From UBA4661 sp002405405 (lineage in GTDB: Bacteria > Bacteroidota > Ignavibacteria > Kapaibacteriales > UBA4661): a DNA stretch of 17,903 nt. Positions 13,864 through 17,903 of the stretch are shown one piece after another; within the stretch, counting starts at the first letter, position 1, and every line of letters begins with the position of its first letter. The stretch lies in the NCBI GenBank assembly GCA_036847245.1, contig DAIUAL010000049.1, positions 1-17,903 of the forward strand, read 5' to 3'. The notes under the pieces were generated by a model that was given only the letters and a program-made list of their open reading frames with translations, did not search any database and was not told where the DNA came from. The translations under genes and the position numbers were made by a program.

Positions 13864-15026
13864 GCCACATCATTCTTCTTGGCTTTCGTATTCTTCTTCT
13901 TCACTGTCGGCTCGGTATAGAAAGCCGAACCTTTGCGATAGTGTTCGGCAATTTGTTCACGGATTACGGGGGGTGCAACAACTTCGAGATCAGCACCAAA
14001 CGAAAGAAACTGCTGAATCAATTCTCGATTGGGGATCACTTCAATCTGAAATACACGGTGCGTTGTCGATGCTTCTTGCGTCAGTTCTCTCTGTGTAGAA
14101 TGTATCGGTTTGGTTGCCACATAGTACGCACGCTCGCGCACCACACGGAACTGTATAGCAATCTCATTCTCATCGCGGCGCGTAACTCCTACAATCTGCG
14201 CAAAGTATTCTTCGCGTAAGTCGCTCTTATCAACCCGATATTTTGTCCTGCTTACTTTTGGTTTTGCAGAAATTCTATCCAAAGCAAGCAATGTATATTT
14301 TTTGAGGACATCATCATACCCCAAGAGAAACCATCGCTCATTGTATCGTTTAAGAAAATATGGATGTATGACAACTGAGTAGGGCGACTTCCCGAATGGC
14401 TCATATTCTATTTCTAACACTTCTTGCTTGATAATTGCATCATAGAGCAAGGTCAGATATTTGTTACCAACATAGTCAAGAAGTGTACCATCGTCAATAA
14501 CAGTACGATACTCTTGCTCTGTACGATTCACAAGTGACGATAGCTTGACAATGAGATCACTGACATCAACATCGGAAATATCTTCATTGACAACCTGTTC
14601 AAATGAGAAGAATTCCATTTGCTTCAAATGTTTCACAACTTTTAAAATATCCTCGATAATATCCGCAGACATCTCGTTGATTTTCAACCCTGAATATGTA
14701 TCAGCATACCGATAGATACGCTCGCGCCCATCCTTTTCCGGTGGTGCGAGTACTACCCCTAAATGCGACTGCATATACTGCATATCGACATAGAATTGTG
14801 ATTTACCAATGGTATCTTCTATCTCCGCATTAACGGCATCCATCAAGTCTTTTTTGGTGGCACCTTGTTTAAGCAAGCGATGATACACCGCAAACCGTTT
14901 GAAGGGTTCTTTCTCATGGGGTGTGCGTTTATACTTGGCAACTGCATAGGTATTGGAACGCTTCGTCCGCTTCGCTGATACTTTCTTGCGTGCAGGATAT
15001 GTAGTCTGTGTTGTTACTTTAGTCAT
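13860..15026 (-). CDS. WYL-domain transcriptional regulator (388 aa)
   Basis: The N-terminal 35 residues are Lys/Arg rich and probably disordered. About 38-108 is a winged-helix-like region (FKRFAVYHRLLKQGATKKDLMD, SQFYVDMQYM). The WYL domain is at about 185-275 (HPYFLKRYNERWFLLGYDD, ALDRIS), with WFL in place of the name-giving WYL. A C-terminal WCX-type segment (LIQQFLSFGADLEVVAPP) at 336-353 precedes a basic tail. Such proteins are ligand-sensing transcription factors, often near phage-defence genes. A strong ribosome site (GAGAGGAGAGC) stands just before the ATG at 15026, 10 bases after the stop of the upstream outer-membrane gene, so the two are likely cotranscribed. It converges with the beta-barrel gene at 13294-13863; whether it controls that locus is unknown. 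Confidence 0.87.
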   Translation of the reverse strand: MTKVTTQTTYPARKKVSAKRTKRSNTYAVAKYKRTPHEKEPFKRFAVYHRLLKQGATKKDLMDAVNAEIEDTIGKSQFYVDMQYMQSHLGVVLAPPEKDGRERIYRYADTYSGLKINEMSADIIEDILKVVKHLKQMEFFSFEQVVNEDISDVDVSDLIVKLSSLVNRTEQEYRTVIDDGTLLDYVGNKYLTLLYDAIIKQEVLEIEYEPFGKSPYSVVIHPYFLKRYNERWFLLGYDDVLKKYTLLALDRISAKPKVSRTKYRVDKSDLREEYFAQIVGVTRRDENEIAIQFRVVRERAYYVATKPIHSTQRELTQEASTTHRVFQIEVIPNRELIQQFLSFGADLEVVAPPVIREQIAEHYRKGSAFYTEPTVKKKNTKAKKNDVA

Positions 15027-15036
15027 GCTCTCCTCT

Positions 15037-15945
15037 CTACAAATCCAACTTAAACCCTATCGCCCCAAATTGGATGCGTTCATTAAAGAGCAAACCATAA
15101 AAGTTATTCCCCGTGTAGCCAAGCAAATAGACATTGATACCCTGACCACGCCACGGACCAAACTTCACACCGCTCTGCACAACGAGTGTCGGCAAGAATG
15201 CACCTTGCGGATTCATGTACTTCAGATCAACGGAACAGTAGGGTGTAATATGACGAGCAAAAGCATTTTCGGGTGCAACCTCTGCCCCTACCTGCCACTG
15301 CCAGCGATTCAAGCGCGGACGAATCTGAAAAGCATATCGCGAGGAGGCATAACCGCGCCATGCACCATATTGATACTCACCCCACAGCGTGAGGAAATCT
15401 CGACTACTGCCAAAAGGGAGCAGACTGTCGCGCCAAATACCGCGAGTATAGTCCCAGCGTCCATCAGCAAAATGCGAAGAAATATGTCCCAAGATAACTT
15501 GCCCTAACCATGAGCTTCGTTCGCTGAGTTGTTGTCGGTATGCCACATATCCACCAAAAAAGGCATCAGCAGCAAGCAGTTGGAGAATCAGCGGACCAAC
15601 ACTCTCGATTTGCCCAAACGCATAGAAACTTCCCCCAACAGCAAGCTCACGCGTACTGTCAATCCGGTAATGGAGTGGTTCGATACCATATCCTACTTCA
15701 ATCCGCAGACCTTCGGAATCAAAATACTTCAAGAGTCCTGTACGTGGCTGAAAAAGATCTGCTTGTGGCGCATGAACGATTCTTCGTCCGGAGAACCATG
15801 TCAGCGATGGCGTGGCAGTAGTATCAGTGTCCCCATTGCATATCGACACGGCATGAAGCAATGCGGGCAAGCAGAAAAACCATGTAGCCAGCAGAACAAG
15901 AATATGAATGAAACGCATACTTCGTTGCGTGGAAGTCATTGTCAT
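15037..15945 (-). CDS. DUF1207-like outer-membrane protein (302 aa)
   Basis: A signal peptide is clear (MRFIHILVLLATWFFCLPALLHA). The start may be 15945, 15939 or 15918; the last begins exactly at MRFIH and the first two add a short polar lead. The rest is beta-strand rich. Segments resemble Bacteroidota DUF1207 barrels: GGYVAYRQQL, VILGHISSHFADG, WGEYQYGAWRGYASSRYAF and YTGNNFYGLLFNERIQFGAIGFKLDL at the C-terminus, where the last strand ends. Function unknown; location is probably the outer membrane. It lies downstream of a hairpin terminator after rplQ and just upstream of the WYL gene on the same strand. Family name is a moderately confident recognition from pattern only. Confidence 0.68.
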   Translation of the reverse strand: MTMTSTQRSMRFIHILVLLATWFFCLPALLHAVSICNGDTDTTATPSLTWFSGRRIVHAPQADLFQPRTGLLKYFDSEGLRIEVGYGIEPLHYRIDSTRELAVGGSFYAFGQIESVGPLILQLLAADAFFGGYVAYRQQLSERSSWLGQVILGHISSHFADGRWDYTRGIWRDSLLPFGSSRDFLTLWGEYQYGAWRGYASSRYAFQIRPRLNRWQWQVGAEVAPENAFARHITPYCSVDLKYMNPQGAFLPTLVVQSGVKFGPWRGQGINVYLLGYTGNNFYGLLFNERIQFGAIGFKLDL

Positions 15946-15962
15946 GAGTATCTTTAAAAGAA

Positions 15963-15995
15963 GAAAGCACCAAATACAATGTACTTGATGCTTTC
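15963..15995 (-). terminator. Rho-independent-like terminator after rplQ
   Basis: On the minus strand GAAAGCA pairs with TGCTTTC at the base; further in, CAA pairs with TTG and TAC with GTA around an ATT loop, with single mismatches between. A U-rich run (TTCTTTT) follows. It lies 32 bases past the rplQ stop and ends only 17 bases before the next ATG (15945). Confidence 0.7.
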
Positions 15996-16027
15996 AGTTA
16001 TCTTAGAACAAGCAATTGTGCTGCTTA

Positions 16028-16558
16028 TTACGCTTTTTCTTCTTCTTGGGCAACAGTTTCAGCGACAGCAGATACTGCTTTCTCAACTTGGCGAACAACG
16101 CGAGCAGTTGATGCTGTACGTTTTTTGCCGAGTGAAGCTTTACCGTCTTGTTGCTCCGACCAATCGACAAGTTCGATCATCGCTGTGCGACCTGCATCGC
16201 CTTGGCGAACACCGGTTTTGATAATGCGTGTGTAGCCACCATTGCGGGACTCTACAACAGGAGCAATAGAATCAAAAAGTTCTTGTACGATTGCTTTATT
16301 TGTCAACAAACGAGCTACTTCGCGGCGCGCTTGCACATCGACTGTTTGATTAGCATCAAGCGTACCATTTTTTTCATTCAGCAATGCACGTTTTGCACGA
16401 GTAATTAATTTTTCAACATACGGACGCAACTCTTTTGCTTTTGCTTCCGTTGTTTGGATGCGCTTATGTTCGATCAAAGACGAAGCCAAATTCGCCAACA
16501 ATGCTTTTCTGTGGCTCCATGTGCGCTTCAGTTTGCGACCTGATTTTAAGTGTCTCAT
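16028..16558 (-). CDS. rplQ: 50S ribosomal protein L17
   Basis: The family start MRHLKSGRKLKRTWSHRKAL is intact, followed by NLASSLIEHKRIQTTEAKAKELRPYVEKLIT. At 176 residues it is longer than the E. coli protein (127), with a C-terminal Ala/Glu/Lys extension after about residue 130 of a kind common in FCB bacteria. L17 binds 23S rRNA in the large subunit. It follows rpoA by 52 bases on the same strand and is the last gene of the alpha operon here, before the hairpin terminator at 15963-15995. Confidence 0.97.
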   Translation of the reverse strand: MRHLKSGRKLKRTWSHRKALLANLASSLIEHKRIQTTEAKAKELRPYVEKLITRAKRALLNEKNGTLDANQTVDVQARREVARLLTNKAIVQELFDSIAPVVESRNGGYTRIIKTGVRQGDAGRTAMIELVDWSEQQDGKASLGKKRTASTARVVRQVEKAVSAVAETVAQEEEKA

Positions 16559-16610
16559 GATTAGTTATACCTTTTATTAAACCGAATAAATCAAATTCTG
16601 CAACCGTTAC

Positions 16611-17615
16611 TTATTGCTGATTAATTGCTTTAAAATCATCTTCTGTCAAATACCGCTCAACATCCATACCAAAGGTTAAATTATGTGTAGCGACAATTGA
16701 AGTCAATTCTGAAAGAGACTTACGACCAAAGTTGCGAAACTTCAACATATCAGCTTCTTGACGGCGCACTAATTCTGCAAGGATGCGAATATTTGCCGCT
16801 TTCAAGCAATTATGTGAGCGTACAGACAATTCAAGTTCGTCTACCGGTGTTAAAAGTATCCGACGAATACGCGCTGACTCAGCATCATGTTGAGGAACTT
16901 CTGTTTCCGGTTCTTCTGCTTGTGGCTCAAAATTGATAAAGAGTTGGATATGATCACGTGCAATGCTCGCCGCTTTTGCAACAGCATCTTCTGCCGAAAT
17001 CGTACCATCTGTTTCTACATCAAGAATCAATTTTTCATAGTCAGTTTTCTGACCAACACGGAATGGCTCGACAGCATATTTCACATTTTTGATCGGTGTG
17101 AAAATTGCATCAATGGCAATCGTGTTTGCAGGATATTCTGCATTACGATTTTCTTCAGCAGGAACATATCCTTTACCACGACCAAGATAAAGATCCACTT
17201 TCAATTCTGCATCTTTTGCCAAAGTTGCGATATAATGGTCAGGATTCATCACCTCAACTGCATCGCTTGCTTCTTGAATATCACGAGCAGTAAAGACATA
17301 AGGTCCTTTTAAGTGCAACGCAACACGTGTTGATTTTTTATCATTTTGGCGAAGACGAACCCCTTTAAGATTCAGGATCATCTCACAAACGTCTTCAGTA
17401 ACACCTTTGATCGTTTGAAATTCATGCAATACGCCACTGATATTAATAGCCACAATTGCTGAACCCGGAATCGAAGCGAGGAGAACGCGACGCAAGGCAT
17501 TGCCAATAGTAACGCCATATCCTTCTTCGAGGGGGGACATCGTGAATTTGCCAACGAACTCCGAACTTGTCTCATGAACATGCACTCGATCAGGCATCTG
17601 CATCGAAATACTCAT
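16611..17615 (-). CDS. rpoA: RNA polymerase alpha subunit
   Basis: A 334-residue alpha subunit that assembles the core polymerase and contacts promoters and activators. The N-terminal domain has GYGVTIGNALRRVLLASIPG (32-51), the assembly region. A flexible acidic linker around 230-250 (PQAEEPETEVPQHDAES) joins the C-terminal domain, which starts at 254 (LLTPVDELELSVRSHNCLKA). R266 corresponds to the DNA-binding Arg265 of E. coli. The ATG at 17615 has an AAGG six bases upstream. The gene is followed by rplQ. Between rpsK and rpoA there is only a 126-base spacer, where rpsD would normally be. It contains a perfect 6-bp inverted repeat (TGATAA/TTATCA) at 17700-17713, possibly a leader element. 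Confidence 0.98.
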   Translation of the reverse strand: MSISMQMPDRVHVHETSSEFVGKFTMSPLEEGYGVTIGNALRRVLLASIPGSAIVAINISGVLHEFQTIKGVTEDVCEMILNLKGVRLRQNDKKSTRVALHLKGPYVFTARDIQEASDAVEVMNPDHYIATLAKDAELKVDLYLGRGKGYVPAEENRNAEYPANTIAIDAIFTPIKNVKYAVEPFRVGQKTDYEKLILDVETDGTISAEDAVAKAASIARDHIQLFINFEPQAEEPETEVPQHDAESARIRRILLTPVDELELSVRSHNCLKAANIRILAELVRRQEADMLKFRNFGRKSLSELTSIVATHNLTFGMDVERYLTEDDFKAINQQ

Positions 17616-17741
17616 ATAACCTTGTACTCTCTAAATAGATGAAACAGTATTGATAAAACCACTCACAATGTTATTGAACGCTAAACAACGAAACACACAT
17701 GATAAACTTATCAGCGAACCTCTTGTTTTACGCCTATTGCT

Positions 17742-17903
17742 TTAGACTCTTCTTTTCTTCGGAGGGCGGCAACCATTGTGTGGAATAGGAGTACGATCAA
17801 TAATAGTAACAACTTCAAGACCAACCTGTGTTAAAGCACGCACACCAGCCTCACGACCGGAACCGGGACCTTTGACAAACACATCAACCTTGCGAAGCCC
17901 CAT
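17742..17903 (-). CDS. rpsK: 30S ribosomal protein S11, C-terminal part (runs off the window)
   Basis: The last 53 codons of S11 plus a TAA stop: VFVKGPGSGREAGVRAL, then TPIPHNGCRPPKKRRV at the end, the universally conserved S11 tail. The first codon at the window edge is ATG, but by alignment with the family this Met is internal (MGLRKV), so the gene continues beyond 17903. S11 lies in the small-subunit platform. Its upstream neighbour is probably rpsM, as is typical. Confidence 0.95.
   Translation of the reverse strand: MGLRKVDVFVKGPGSGREAGVRALTQVGLEVVTIIDRTPIPHNGCRPPKKRRV

Noticed and set aside
14953..15507. Plus-strand open frame of 184 codons opposite the DUF1207-like and WYL genes
   Set aside because: Antisense to two genes with good signal-peptide, domain and ribosome-site evidence; no recognisable domain.
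16887..17312. Plus-strand frame of 141 codons opposite rpoA
   Set aside because: Antisense to a universally conserved gene; Cys/Phe-rich composition typical of a shadow frame.

Overview
The window (about 17.9 kb, moderate to low GC) looks like the chromosome of an FCB-group bacterium (Bacteroidota, Chlorobi, Ignavibacteria or Kapabacteria side). The evidence is a secreted von Willebrand A protein ending in a type IX secretion (Por) sorting domain, several Sec-exported or outer-membrane beta-barrel-like proteins, a DUF3298 protein, a WYL regulator with Bacteroidota-like architecture, and an rpoA/rplQ cluster. No genus can be named from sequence alone. TAA, TAG and TGA all end intact genes here, so the code is standard.

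Layout. 1-5282 (minus strand): a gene row reading dnaX, bcp-type peroxiredoxin, tatD, upp, a probable PD-(D/E)XK restriction endonuclease and the start of a Dam-class adenine methyltransferase. The last three are tightly coupled: the endonuclease start overlaps the upp stop, and one base separates endonuclease and methylase. The row therefore mixes housekeeping genes with what looks like a restriction-modification module attached to the 3' end of upp. dnaX carries two striking features: an in-frame TAA at codon 308, and an A10 run at codons 386-389 that would give a gamma-type short product by slippage.

5366-10408: envelope and secreted proteins on the minus strand (DUF3298 protein, carboxypeptidase-regulatory-like lipoprotein, vWA/T9SS protein). 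They are interrupted by a plus-strand REP-associated (IS200-like HUH) transposase that holds two GTAG-headed palindromes inside its own coding sequence.

10409-13863: the least familiar part. Two small basic minus-strand ORFs share a C-terminal signature (YDEEPHR-x-K). Diverging from them is a 635-residue membrane protein with a HEPN-type R-x4-H motif near its N-terminus, a coiled coil, one transmembrane helix and an unrecognised C-terminal domain. Its stop overlaps (ATGA) the start of a small outer-membrane beta-barrel gene. The barrel gene converges, stop on stop, with a WYL-domain regulator at 13860-15026. This is the best candidate for an undescribed system in the window, but grouping these genes functionally is inference.

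15037-17903: a DUF1207-like outer-membrane protein upstream of the WYL gene, then a hairpin terminator, rplQ, rpoA and the 3' end of rpsK. rpsD, which usually sits between rpsK and rpoA, is absent from that place.
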